This document shows positions 34,772-44,994 of a stretch of 64,000 nucleotides of DNA, piece by piece. The notes under the pieces are model-generated. The model made no database searches. It worked only from the letters and a program-made list of their open reading frames with translations, and had not been told where the DNA came from. The DNA is from Rhabdophis nuchalis. Its lineage: Eukaryota > Chordata > Lepidosauria > Squamata > Natricidae. The DNA is taken from NCBI GenBank assembly GCA_039707465.1, contig CM077647.1, positions 48,448,110 through 48,512,109 of the forward strand, given 5' to 3'. Both the position numbers and the translations under genes were made by a program. Position 1 is the stretch's first letter. Every line of letters starts with the position of its first letter.

Positions 34772-34863
34772 AAGGTACTCCTTCAGGGTGATGACATCGA
34801 TTTATTAGACTCAGTTCTATTGGATGCTGAATGAGTTTACCCACACGTGACCACTGTCTCTAC
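34772..34863 (-). repeat. DIRS-A1 right terminal inverted repeat
   Basis: The inverse partner of 29079-29170. The element continues about 42 bp further to 34905 with the unique right end (CGAGAAGGGGTGTATCAGGT, CCAACACCCCATT). Confidence 0.88.
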
Positions 34864-34922
34864 CGCCTCGAGAAGGGGTGTATCAGGTAGGACCAACACC
34901 CCATTTTGCTCAGGTTCCTCCT

Positions 34923-35190
34923 TATTTTATTTATTTATTTATTTATAAAATTTATATAACCGCACCCTCTCCCCGAAGGGACCCGGGGCGGTGCACAGGA
35001 AATTTAAAACAAACAAATACAAAATATAAATAATTAAAATCGAATTAAATAGTTTATCCCTGTGCTAAAATTTAAATAGTTAAGACATAATCCCTTACAA
35101 ACCCAATTAAAACAATTTATAATACAGACTGCAGGCTAGGTAAATAACTTAGGCCAAACCGGCCTGATGGAACAGGCCGGTAAATATATT
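34923..35190 (-). mobile_element. L2-like LINE 3' end, antisense
   Basis: (TTTA)n-like tail at 34922-34945, hairpin CCGCACCCTCTCCCCGAAGG at 34960 in reverse, then UTR and the last codons of ORF2 (inverse of the FHQAGLA-type ending near 35155-35180). It joins a Tc1 transposase fragment at about 35190 and probably removed the end of that element. Confidence 0.7.
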
Positions 35191-36063
35191 TTCAGCTCTT
35201 CTGCATTGTTCAGTCTCATGTCTCTCATCTTTCTCTTGGCAATGCCCCCTTGATTCTCTATGAGGTTCAGGTCAGGCGAGTTTTCTGGCCAATCAAGCAG
35301 AGTAATCCAACGGTCATTGAACCAGGTTTTGGTGCTTTTGGCAGTGTGGGCAGGTGCTAGGTCCTGTTGGAAAATGAAGTCAGCATCCCCATAAAGCTCG
35401 TCTGCGGAAGGAAGCATGAAGTGCTCCAAAATCTCCTGGTAGACAGCTGCATTGACCCTGGACTTAATGAAGCACAATGGATCAACACCAGCAGATGACA
35501 TGGTTCCCCAAATCAACACAGACTGTGGAAACTTCATACTGGACTTCAAGCATCTTGCAGTGTGTTCCTCTCCATTGTTCCTTCATACTCTGGGTCTTTG
35601 GTTTCCAAATGAGATGCAAAAGTTGCTCTCATCAGAAAAGAGGACTTTGGACCACTGAGCAACAGACCAGGTCTGTTTTTCTTTAGCCCAGGTAAGACGC
35701 TTCTGACATTGTTCGTTGTTCAGGAGCGGCTTAACAAGAGGAATACGACATTTGAAGCCCATGTCTAGGATCCGTCTGTGTGGTGGCTCTTGATGCACTG
35801 ACTCCAGCCTCAGTGCACTCCTTGTGAAAGTCCCCAACACTTTTGAATGGCCTTTTCCTGACAATCCTCTCCAGGCTGCGGTCATCCCTACACCTTTTTC
35901 TTCCACACTTTTCCCTTCCACATAACTTTCTATTAATGTGCTTTGATACAGCACTTTGGGAACATCCAATTTCTTTTGCAATTACCTTTTGAGGCTTTCC
36001 CTCCTTATGGAGGGTATCCATGATGTTTTTCTGCACAACTGTCAGGTCAGCAGTCTTTCCCAT
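35190..36063 (-). pseudogene. Tc1-like transposase (DD34E), frameshifted
   Basis: Read from 36063 down: MGKTADLTVVQK, a paired-type helix-turn-helix with HKEGKPQKVIAKEIGCSQSA, a basic GRKRC region, CRIPLVKPLLN, FSDESNFCISFG (first Asp), WGTMSSAGVDPLCF, FQQDLAPAHTAKS (second Asp) and SPDLNLIEN (Glu). From the second Asp to the Glu there are 34 residues, i.e. DD34E. Frame breaks lie near 35760-35800 and 35560, and the end is missing. All three catalytic residues remain, spread over three frames. Confidence 0.85.
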
Positions 36064-36340
36064 GATTGTGATTCCTACTGAACCAGACTGAGATACCATT
36101 TAAAGGCTCAGGAACCCTTTGCAGGTGTTATGGCTTAATTAGCGTGGGACACTTTGAACGTAGAATATTGCACCTTTTCACAATATTCTAATTTTCTGAG
36201 ATTGTGGATTTGGGGTTTTCATGAGCTGTAAGCCATAATCATCACAATTATGACAAATCATGGCTTGAAGTACCTTGCTTTGCATGTAATTATCTCATAT
36301 TAGTTTCATCTTTTAAGTTGCATTACTGAAATAAATGAAC
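35190..36340 (-). mobile_element. Tc1-like DNA transposon (fish type), larger part
   Basis: Transposase relic on the - strand plus the non-coding region before it (36100-36340: ATATTCTAATTTTCTGAG, ATCATGGCTTGAAGTACC, TTACTGAAATAAATGAAC). The outer end continues at 38742-38770 beyond an inserted L2-like LINE. The 3' part is cut by a LINE at 35190. The protein recalls the well-preserved Tc1 family common in teleosts and frogs. Confidence 0.85.
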
Positions 36341-36353
36341 TTTTGCACGATAA

Positions 36354-36370
36354 AAATGAACTTTTGCACG
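36354..36370 (+). repeat. 17 bp repeat of the flank at the LINE 5' junction
   Basis: AAATGAACTTTTGCACG at 36333-36349 is repeated at 36354-36370, directly before the LINE body starts at 36371. Between them is ATAA. It looks like a locally copied filler at the junction. Confidence 0.75.
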
Positions 36371-38540
36371 CAGACTTTCCAACCGTCACATCCCACCGCG
36401 GGGAGGCGGAACCGGAGACACCGAATTGGTTCCGTCCCAGGCGTCTGATGGACCCGGAAAGGTTCCAGAGGGAGCTTGGGCCAATACCTGTGTCCCTGCC
36501 CCGCGACTCGACTGAGGACCTAGTGGCCGCATGGTATAGTGCGGCCACGGGGGCCTTGGACCGAGTCGCGCCCTTGCGGCCTCTCATGCGGCGTCGAGTC
36601 ACCCAGGCCCCTTGGTTTACCGAGGAGCTTCGGGAGATGAAACGCCGCAAGAGATGCCTAGAGAGTAGGTGGAGATCTTCTCGATCCGAAGCTGACCGAA
36701 CACTAGTGAGAGACCATATTAGGACTTACTTAGTGGCGCTAAGAGTGGCCAAACGTGAGTATTGTGCCACCCTTATCGCATCTGCGGAAAACCGCCCTGC
36801 CGCCCTGTTTGGGGTGACCCGCTCCCTCCTTCATCTGAGGCCGCGGGAAGCCCCTTTGCAGGGCCGAGCAGAGGAATTTGGAGTTTTCCTGCAGGACAAA
36901 ATCACTCAGATTCGGAACGAGTTGCCCTCCACTGAAAGTGACCCAGTCGAGGTGCCCGGTGCTGGTCTTGAGATCACACCTTGGGAGGAGTTTGACTTTG
37001 TCACTACCGAGGATATGGACAGGTTGCGGAGGAACCTTAGAGCCACCACATGTTTATTGGACCCGTGCCCCTCTTGGCTTGTACTGGCATCCTGGGAGGT
37101 GACACGAGGCTGGCTCCAGGGTATTGTGAATTCATCTCTGAGTGAGGGGTTCTTGCCTACCGTCTTGAAAAAGGCGGTGGTGAGGCCCCTCCTCAAGAAG
37201 CCATCCCTGGACCCGGCTTTATTAGAGAACTATCGTCCCGTCTCCAACCTTCACTTTTTAGTGAAGGTTGTTGAGAGTGTGGTGGCCCAACAATTCCCTC
37301 GACACCTGGAGGAAGTTGATTATCTAGACCCGTGCCAGTCCGGCTTCCGGCCCGGTCACAGTACCGAGACGGCATTGGTCGCGTTGGTGGATGATCTCTG
37401 GAGGGCTCGGGATAGAGGTTTCTCCTCTATCCTGGTCCTGTTAGACCTCTCAGCGGCTTTTGATACCATCGACCATGGTATCTTATTGCACCGATTGGGG
37501 GGGTTGGGGCTGAGAGGCACCGTTTTACGGTGGTTCTCGTCCTACCTCTCTGGTCGGTCGCAATGGGTGTTGGCAGGAGGGCAGAGGTCGGCCCCGAGGC
37601 CTCTCACATGTGGGGTTCCTCAGGGGTCGGTCCTCTCGCCACTTCTGTTCAACACCTACACCTACATGAAGCCGCTGGGCGAGATCATCCGTGGTTTTGG
37701 GGTGGAGTACCATCTGTACGCTGATGACACTCAGCTGTACATATCCACCCCAACGATGCCATCGAGGTGCTGTCCCGGTGTCTGGAGGCCGTACGGGTCT
37801 GGATGGGTAGTAACAAACTCAAACTCAACCCGTCCAAGACCGAGTGGCTGTGGTTTCCGGCACCCCGGTTTAGCCAGATTAGTCCAACACTGGCCATTGG
37901 GGGCGAACATCTTGCCCCCGTGGAGAGGGCGTGCAACTTGGGCGTCCTCCTGGATTCCCGGCTGTCCACGGAGGACCATGTGGCGGCCGTGGCCAGGGGG
38001 GCGTTCTATCAGGTTCGCCTGATATGCCAGTTGCGCCCCTTACTAGACCGGGGGGCCCTTCGCACAGTCACTCAAGCGCTCGTGACATCTCGGCTGGATT
38101 ACTGTAACACTCTCTACATGGGGCTCCCCTTGAGGTGCACTCGAAAGCTACAGTTAGTGCAGAATGCGGCCGCGCGGGTGGTTATGGGTGCCCCAAGGCA
38201 AGCCCACATAACACCTCTCCTGCGCGAGCTGCACTGGCTGCCTGTGGCCTTTCGAGTGCGCTTCAAGGTATTGACTACCATGTTTAAATCGCTCCATGGC
38301 TCGGGGCCTAGCTATATACGAGACCGCCTCCTGCCCCATACATCCCTTCGTCCGGTCCGCCTTCTCCGGGTGCCGTCGGCTGGGCAATGCCGGCTGGCGA
38401 CACCCAGGGGAAGAGCCTTCTCTGTGGCGGGCCCGGCCCTCTGGAACGACCTACCCCCCGACCTTCGCACTACCTCGGACCTCCGCCTCTTCCGCCAACG
38501 TCTTAAGACGTACTTATTCCAACAAGCCGGCCTAGGATAG
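36371..38540 (+). pseudogene. L2-like ORF2 (linker, RT, C-terminus), one frameshift
   Basis: The first frame to about 37750 has RRLMDPERFQRELGPIP, RPLLKKPSLDPALLENYRP, QSGFRPGHSTETAL, AAFDTIDHGILLHRL (motif A intact), CGVPQGSVLSPLLFN and YADDTQLYISTP. A deletion near 37750 shifts the frame. The second frame continues with EAVRVWMGSNKLKLNPSKTE, LVTSRLDYCNTLYMGLPL and ALWNDLPPDLR, ending at 38538-38540. It lacks the endonuclease and one frame, so it is inactive, but the RT core reads cleanly. Confidence 0.87.
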
Positions 38541-38741
38541 CCCCCCGCTTCTGACTTTTTAAATATAAATTATAATTGGCTATGGTTTTAATAACGGGTT
38601 TTAGCACGGGTGAGTTAATTTAATATATTTTTAATAGATGTATATTGTATTTATGGTTTTATATAATGCCTGTGCGCCGCCCTGGGTCCTAACAAGGAGA
38701 AGGGCGGGGTATAAATTTAATAATAATAATAATAAAAAAAG
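36371..38741 (+). mobile_element. L2-like LINE, copy 4, inserted in the Tc1 end
   Basis: 5'-truncated after the endonuclease. It contains linker, RT, C-terminal region, 3' UTR, hairpin (CGCCGCCCTGGGTCCTAAC near 38675) and an (AAT)n A-rich tail. It is the best-preserved L2-like copy here. GATA occurs at 36349-36352 and at 38741-38744, perhaps the short target duplication. Confidence 0.88.
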
Positions 38742-38770
38742 ATATTCTAATTTTTCGAGTTTCACCTGTA
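38742..38770 (-). mobile_element. Detached end of the Tc1-like transposon
   Basis: ATATTCTAATTTTTCGAG and TTTCACCTGTA fit as the outer end of the Tc1 element at 35190-36340. The L2-like LINE copy 4 lies between the two parts. Confidence 0.7.
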
Positions 38771-39575
38771 CATATTGGCCTCAGCTAACATCCTGACCCT
38801 AATGCCCTTGAAAAGAATCAAGTCTTCAGGCTTTCCAAGACACTATCAGATCAGGAACATCTGAATCTCAGAGGGAAGCAGTTCCATAATACAGATTAGA
38901 AAATTGCTCTCTGGTTTCACCAAGAATCTTATGCATTTTTAAGTATCCTATTACATGAACTATAAAATGGCAGTAGATGGAAAGTAGATATATTTCAGAG
39001 AAGTTGGCTGAGGATCAGTGCTCATGCCCCTTTTCTCTGAAAAACTGCCTTATTTGGGGAACAAAGTTAGTGGTGGGTTCTACCACTCAAGGATTTTTTC
39101 CCTCTCTCTCTCTCTCTCTCTCTTTTAGAATCAGAGTTTGTTGCTAGATTTGGTATCGGTTACCATCAAGAAGAATCTGATCGTTTCCCCTGTGGTTGTA
39201 AACACAGTTAAAGTGGGGTTTCTACTTTGGCTTCATTTTTAAGATTATAGTCAAAGATGCTTGATTGTGCAATAATCCATGGTTTTCAATTCTCATCACA
39301 TGCTTAGTTAAAATAGCTATAAACAACTAGAGATGCTACTGTATCGAAGAATGAAGACACAAGTGGAACTGTGATGATGCCCATTCTTTGGGACAAAGAG
39401 TTTCTATTGACACCAAATAGTTAAATCTTCTACACTGAAGGTGGAAGATAAAATATTTACCTGCTCATTGCAGATTCACCATTGTGATACTACTGAATAA
39501 ACATGCTTCCAACATACTGCTGGATATTGTTTTTATATCGTGATAGTTACTGAATACTTTTTTTTTCTAATTTAG
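38771..39575 (+). other. Intron I-J, last part
   Basis: Mostly AT-rich. Traces of an old LINE end occur at 38780-38960 (for example GAATCTCAGAGGGAAGCAGT). A (TC)n run lies at 39102-39124. No gene recognised. Confidence 0.45.
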
Positions 39576-39656
39576 GAAAAGCTAATTCATCTAGTTCAAA
39601 ACGTTTTCCCTGAGCTGCCACTCCTTCATCCTGAAACAGAAATTTTGAAGTATATG
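39576..39656 (+). CDS. STK31: STK31 exon J
   Basis: The acceptor is CTAATTTAG after a run of T, and the donor is GTAAGG at 39657. The exon is 81 nt, 27 codons, phase 0 at both ends. The peptide holds FPELPLLHPETEILKYM, almost identical to my memory of the mammalian segment. A near-perfect inverted-repeat MITE starts 24 bp after the exon end. The upstream intron is 10.75 kb because it carries DIRS-A1, a Tc1 relic and LINE copies. Confidence 0.92.
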
Positions 39657-39680
39657 GTAAGGCTAATGTTTTCTTTACAA

Positions 39681-39920
39681 ATATATATATATGTTTTCGT
39701 AGATTTTCACGGGTGTAGGTATGCTGGTATTGCTGGCTTCGGGGATTTTCCCGTGTATATAGCATGGAGATGTTATTGCCTGCCTGATGATGACAAGTGA
39801 GATCTTGTCGAAATGTTGCAATAACATCTCCATGCTATATACACGGGAAAATCCCCGAAGCCAGCCATGCCAGCATACCTACACCCGTGAAAATCTACGA
39901 AAACATATATATATATATAT
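39681..39920. mobile_element. Hairpin MITE directly after exon J
   Basis: Two arms of about 100 bp (39681-39779 and 39818-39920) are inverse copies with about three mismatches. They start in (AT)n and contain TGTTTTCGTAGATTTTCACG and ATAGCATGGAGATGTTATTG. The 38 bp loop contains CTGATGATGACAAGTGAGAT. In RNA this would fold into a very long hairpin 24 bp downstream of the exon J boundary. Confidence 0.88.
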
Positions 39921-39949
39921 CTTTGACAAAAGCAATTTGCAGTACTAGA

Positions 39950-41130
39950 TGTCACCCCTTCATCCCTTCCCCAACAGTGGCTGTTGCGCTTCCTCTTCCA
40001 GCCAGGATTCTGGCAGAGGAGCTACCCGCATAAAGAGGCCCCTGAGGGCCTGGCAGAATATATCCTGGCTGGAAGTGGCAGCGCTCTGGACCACGGATCC
40101 TCATCAGAGCCACAGGCTAGAGCTGTGCAAGAAGCCTGCGTGGGGGGAGGGAAGGAAGCTTGGGACCGTCCGTCCTCGCCACCACCACCCCTTTCCCCCC
40201 CGTAGCAGCAGCTGTCATGCTGCTGCTTCCAGACGGGATATATTCTGCCAGGCCCTCGCGGTGTCTTTATGCAGGTAACTCGCCTCCCCACCAGCAGCTC
40301 CTTCGTAAGCATCCTGGCTGGAAGCAGAAGCGCAACAATCGCTGTTGGTGAAGGGACGAAGGGGTGGTGGTCGCCTGTTCTTGCCACCACTTCCAGTCGG
40401 GATGTTGGTAGAGGAGCTGCTGGCGGGGAGGCGAGCTACCTGCATAAAGATGCCACCGAGCGCCTGGCTCACTGATGTGGGAGCAGCTGCGTTGGTTGCC
40501 CGGTTACTCCTGCCTTTCCTCCGGTGGCTGCAGCTGCTGCTCTTCTGGGCTGCCCGAGCCAGCCAGGTACTCCAGACCGTGGATCCTCATCAGAGCCGCA
40601 GGCTGGAGCCATGTAAGAAGCCGGCTTGGGTGGGGGGGAGGGAGTGAAGCCCAGGCCCACCTGTCCTTGGCACTGCCATTCCCTTCCCCTTAGCGGCTGT
40701 CACAGTACTGCTTTTGGCTGGGATATATTCTGCCACGGCCTTGGCGGCACTGTGACAGCCGCTGAGGGCAAGGGGGTGGCGAGGGTGGGCGGGCCCAGGC
40801 TTCCCGCCTGAGTAGGCTTCTTGCACGGCTCCATCCCTCGGCTCTGATGAGGATCCGCAGTCCGGAGTATTGCTGCTTCCAGCTGGGATATATTCTGCCA
40901 GGTCCTCAGTGGCGTCTTTGCCTGTCCTTGCCACTGCCGCCCCCTCGCCCTCAGCGGCTGTCACAGTGCTGTTTCTGGCTGTTGTGCTGGAGCAGCCAGA
41001 AGAAGAAGCCACCGTGGGGGAAGTAGGCGGGGCAGACAATGCTTCTGGTGCATCTGATGGAACAGGCGGAATGATTACTGGGACCTGAGGTGGCAGCGGA
41101 ATGGACGTAGGCAACACGCCCAGCAGAGAC
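39950..41130. repeat. GC-rich cluster of direct and inverted units
   Basis: A unit with CTGGCAGAATATATCC, GACCACGGATCCTCATCAGA, CAAGAAGCC and a G-rich run occurs about five times in both orientations (around 40045-40150, 40215-40300 reverse, 40385-40460, 40560-40640, and 40715-40910 reverse). Many overlapping frames exist on both strands only because the sequence is GC-rich. No domain is recognised. It is probably the core of a non-autonomous DNA transposon. Confidence 0.6.
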
Positions 41131-41811
41131 AGTGGTAGCAACAGCATTGTAGGGGGCAGAGGAAAATGCCCAGGGGTTGCCCCATAACCCATGTTGGGAA
41201 CATGGAGCCAGGAAATGGGTTTCCCAGGGCATCGGCTGGCCAAAGCGTGGGCCTTTGCAGTCCGCAGTAGAGACAAAGTCTGTGAACTGCTTGGGGTGAT
41301 CGCGAGGCTTGGGGCCCGGAGCAGGTCAGCTTGGCCACCCCACCAAGAGGAACGGTTTCCTCTGTTGCCTCCAAAGACGGTGGGGCACGGCAGGCATGGC
41401 TGCTGTGGATGTAAATGGAAGGTACTGCGTCCATTCCCTCCAAAACGGCCGTTATATTCCATGTCCTGGGCAGGTGGAGCAAGAGCCCAGGGCCAAGCCC
41501 ATCGGCCATAGCCTCTATTTCCAAGAGCAGGCTATTAAGTTGCCCCCAGTATAATCGGGAGACAGCAAAGAGGGCGGGGGCGGCTATTTTCACTCTCCCC
41601 AAGCTCCTTGAAAGCCTCTGGAGCTCGGGGAGGGCGAAAAACGGGTCTATTGCGGGCCAAAAGAAGGAGTTGTGGTCATGCACAGGGTGCGTGCATGCGC
41701 AAGGGGGGGGTCACACACATAGCATTATGGGTTTGGCACCCCTGCGTACGACCCCCTTGTGCTCCCCCTGCTTTTGGCACAGGTGCCCAAAAAGGTTAGC
41801 CATCGCTGTTC
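41131..41811. mobile_element. hAT-like MITE, right part
   Basis: It ends GGTTAGCCATCGCTG at 41797-41811, the right end of the CAGTGATGGCGAACC family, and holds CGCCCTCCCCGAGCTC-like sequence seen in such elements. No matching left end was found; the element may extend left through the GC-rich cluster. The 202-residue - strand frame (41075-41683) has no domain. Confidence 0.5.
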
Positions 41812-41936
41812 CAAACCTTCTGAGTAAATAGAATGACACAAAGCTTTTTACCACTATAAGTGGGATGCACAGAAATATCATGTACAGGTCTATGATCCAA
41901 AATTGAGAATAATATGTTTTAATTCAAATTCCCCAG

Positions 41937-42059
41937 AGCTCAGGAGGTCTGATTGTCAGTTTAGAATTTGATCTCTTAAATGCTGAGCCAATGAAGGAAC
42001 TGAGCATAAAACATCCCATGATGTGCTCCACGGTTCAAGGACAAAAGATTCTCCTGAAG
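41937..42059 (+). CDS. STK31: STK31 exon K
   Basis: The acceptor is TTCCCCAG and the donor is GTATGC at 42060. The exon is 123 nt, 41 codons, phase 0 at both ends. The peptide contains SSGGLIVSLEFDLLNAEP and MKELSIKHPMM, matching the remembered NSGGL...LE.DLLDAEPMKELS. It ends ILLK, which joins GYIVDMN of exon L as in mammals. The next intron is about 14.8 kb. Confidence 0.92.
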
Positions 42060-42189
42060 GTATGCTTTCTGAATGATTAGCTTGTTTTTCTCTCTCCATA
42101 CTTACTGTTTATAAAATACTAGCTTTAAGACAGAATTAGGAAATATTAAAATAGCTGACCTTATTTTGGAGCTGGAAACTACATTTATA

Positions 42190-43560
42190 TAGTGATATAA
42201 AAAGTCTATATACAGAGATGTAAAAAAAATGAGACCAAGACAAATACTTTCAGATTTTTTTCTGTCTTTAATATAACATAAGCTGTGCAGTTGAATTTGA
42301 AAAATATTTTAGGGGGAAGTAATAAGAAAAACATAATAACAATAAGTGTGCATGCCCTTAAAGTAATTCTTTGCTAAAGTACCTTTTGATTTTATAACAT
42401 TCAGTCTTGGGGAGGGTGGGGTATGGGGGTAGGATGGCACGGCATATCTGGCCCTGGGAATCATTTCCTTGTAAAAGTACTCCAAAGATTCAAGGGCATC
42501 TCCTGTGCATAGCCTTCTCCAACTCACCCCACAAATTTTTAATTGGATTTCAGTATGAACTCTGGCTGGGCCATTCCAAAATTTTCTGGTGAAGCCATTC
42601 TCCTGTTGATTTGTGTCATTGTTGTGTTGAAAAGTGAAATTCCTCTTCATCTTCAGCATTTTAACAGCAGCCTGAATATATTGTGCCAAAATTGACTGAT
42701 ATTTTGAACTATTCTTAATTCTCTTTGCCTGGATTAAAGCACCAGTTCCAGCTGAAGAAAACTGCCCCAAAGTATAGTGCTGCCACCAATATGTTTCACT
42801 GTAGGTATGGTGTATTTCTGGTGATGGGCAGTGTTGTTTTTGCATCAAACATATTTTTCGGAATTATGGTGAAAAAGTTCAGCTTTGGTCTCATTAGACA
42901 ATAACATATTTTTCCACATGTTTTTGTCAGACTTGGGTAGGGTTTTGCAAAATATACCTGGGCTTGTATGTTTTTGTTTGTGAGAAAAAGCTTCTGTCTT
43001 TCCATCCTACCCAACAACTCGGACCATATAAAGAATATGGGAGATTGTTGTTTCATGTAATACACAATCAGTACTTGCCAAAAATTCCTGCAGCTTTTTT
43101 AATATTGCTGTAGGCCTCATGGCTGTTTTTTGGACCAGTATTCTTGTTTTTCCATTAATTTTGGAGGGACATCCATTTCTTGTTAATGGATTATGCCATT
43201 TTTCCCACTTGTTGATGACTTCGCTGTGTTCCATGAATATATCCAAAGCCTTGAAAAATTTCTTGTATCTTTCTCCTTCCAACAGTGAGATTTCTTTGAT
43301 GCTTTTTGATGCTCTTTACAGACAAAATGAATGGCTTTTGCTGAAAGACAACTGAGTAAAATGTCAGAAATCCCACTAGAACAGCTAAACTTTATGCAGG
43401 CTTGATCAGAGTCACTTGACTACTTTTTAACCTCAGTTTGAATGTGATTGGTTAAAATAGCTACATCCCTAGGGTATGCACACTTATGCAGCTTAATTAT
43501 TCTAGTTTTGCATTGTTGTTTTTTCCCTAAAAAATTCAATTTGTTTTTCATTTGAATTAT
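42190..43560 (-). mobile_element. Tc1/mariner-like transposon, decayed
   Basis: Ends are roughly at 42197 and 43560. Matching inner end motifs are GTGTGCATGCCCTTA (42348) and TATGCACACTTATGCAGC (43474). The transposase is on the - strand. It is a different Tc1 family from the one at 35-36 kb and much older. Confidence 0.7.
42309..43355 (-). pseudogene. Tc1-like transposase, decayed
   Basis: Pieces in three frames: KWHNPLTRNGCPSKI and ATIS-like helix-turn-helix remains (43007-43282), FLTNKNIQAQVYFAK (42796-43065), then [32 protein letters not shown] and KMKRNFTFQHNND (42309-42848). The expected catalytic blocks are lost: the DET..F block reads MRPKLNFF, the HDND block reads HNND, and the SPDLNPIE block is not recognisable. 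Confidence 0.75.
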
Positions 43561-43575
43561 ACAGCTTATATGTTA

Positions 43576-43960
43576 CAGGTACTCCTCGATTTAGAACAGT
43601 TCACTTAGTGATATTTGAAGTTACAACAGCACTGAAAAAGTGACTTATGACCATTTTTCATATTTATGACTGTTATAGCAATGGTCATGTGATCAAAATT
43701 CAGATGCTTGGCAACTAACTCATATTTATGACAGTCGCAGTGTCATCGGGATCACATGATCTCCTTTTGCAATTTTCTGAGAAGCAAAGTCAATGCAGGA
43801 GCCAGATTCACTTATCAATTGTATTACTAATTTAACTACTGCAATGATTCACTTAACAACTGTGGCAAGAAATTTGTTAATTCAAATTCATTTAACAAAT
43901 ATCTCACCTTGCAACAGAAATTATGGGCTCAATTGTGGCCGTAAGTCAATGACTACTTGT
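43576..43960 (+). mobile_element. Squamate TA-flanked MITE, complete
   Basis: Ends CAGGTACTCCTCGATTTAG and GTAAGTCAATGACTACTTG, inverted with several mismatches, with TA on both sides. The interior has CATGTGATCAAAATTCAG, CTTGGCAACTAACTCATA and GGGCTCAATTGTGGCCG. It is the best copy of a family with relatives at 6830, 9788, 11760 and 22320. Confidence 0.8.
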
Positions 43961-44401
43961 ATATTTAAGGTGAAAAAATTCTGAAGTGATTTATCTTGGC
44001 CTGAGTTTTACATCTCAAAAACCTGGCATTTAAATGGGGGTGTAGATTTTTTTTTTAATACGCTGTAGTTTTAAGTTCATTTGGTAGTTAATGGAATTAT
44101 CTGGTTTTGCCCTTTGAATATGGAGAAATTAGCAATTTGAATCAATTTTTCAGAGACCAGGATAGCTGAGATTTCTGACAACAATGCCATTTAAACAAGC
44201 TAATTATTATGGCAACTTGAAACAGCAGTAGGGCTTTTTCCTAGTTTTAGTGTGCCAGTATTAGTAGTCACTATTCCTGTTTATTCACTTGACAGGAGTT
44301 CAGAAACATCTGAAAGGTGACACGCATCCTAATCTTGGTGAAATTAGATAAAGTTTCAAATAGAGAAGATGATATATGTCTTTGGATAACTACCTAGAAA
44401 T
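43961..44401 (+). other. Intron K-L, unrecognised part
   Basis: AT-rich, no repeat or gene recognised. Confidence 0.5.
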
Positions 44402-44579
44402 CAGAGTTGGGTTCCTACCGGTTTGGCCAAACTAGTAGTGGTATGGCAGCATACCATATGATTGCTGGAACCGGCAGTGACCCAAGCCTGCCACGTCCCC
44501 AAACCAGTTTTCTAATCGGCACCATTGGTGCCGCCATCTTGTTTTATGTGCAGAACAATTTTAATTGAATTGTGCATGG
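44402..44579 (+). mobile_element. Left part of a MITE split by DIRS-B2
   Basis: It starts CAGAGTTGGGTTCCTACCGG. A rough inverse, GTGGAACCCAACCCAACCAG, lies at 56580-56599, just beyond the right end of DIRS-B2. This suggests one MITE interrupted by DIRS-B2. Confidence 0.45.
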
Positions 44580-44712
44580 GTGCTCCTGTACGCTGCTTGG
44601 AGAGTCCAAACATGGGTCAAATTCAGTCTATTCACCCAAGAACTGAGTTAATTAATTTTCTTAGACACACCTCCCCTTCCTCATTGAGGGCCAGTTTAAA
44701 AACTCAGCCCAG
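44580..44712 (+). repeat. DIRS-B2 left end and inverted repeat
   Basis: CTCCTGTACGCTGCTTGGAG starts the end. GACTGAGTTAATTTTCTTAG-like sequence and CCTCATTGAGGGCCAGTTT follow. It is the inverse of 56380-56490 with moderate divergence. Confidence 0.75.
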
Positions 44713-44994
44713 TAAGGATATAATTTTGGGGAGCTCCTTAGTCCTTGACTGCCAATTTCATTGTATTTAAGTACAATGACAATAATGATTATACTTATAC
44801 TTGATTGAATAGACTGGAACTCTCCTCATAGCTAAACAAATTTTGTTATTTTTGTCTAGTTTTTCTGAGCTTGAAATAGTTAGCTAGGGTTTTCCTTTGA
44901 CTGTTACTTTTAAAAATTGCTTGGAGAGGCTTGTCGGGCTTAGCTCCTTCGCAACGATCACGGAGCATGCCATTTGCAGGGATGCTTGTCTAGG

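Larger units (their letters stand above)
29066..34905 (+). mobile_element. DIRS retrotransposon, family A copy 1 (DIRS-A1)
   Basis: A 5.84 kb element in the intron between exons I and J. In order: left terminal inverted repeat, GC-rich leader, gag-like frame, RT/RNase H, tyrosine recombinase, internal complementary region, right terminal inverted repeat. DIRS elements copy themselves through an RNA and are thought to insert as circles using a tyrosine recombinase, so they leave no ordinary target duplication. None is seen here. The coding frames are broken in several places, so it is defective, although the terminal structure is well kept. Confidence 0.9.

Noticed and set aside
35452..35686. 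+ strand frames opposite the Tc1 transposase
   Set aside because: The - strand carries the recognisable transposase motifs; these are shadows.
41075..41683. 202-codon - strand frame
   Set aside because: It lies within hAT-like and GC-rich repeat sequence, has no domain, and its end overlaps a recurrent MITE phrase.
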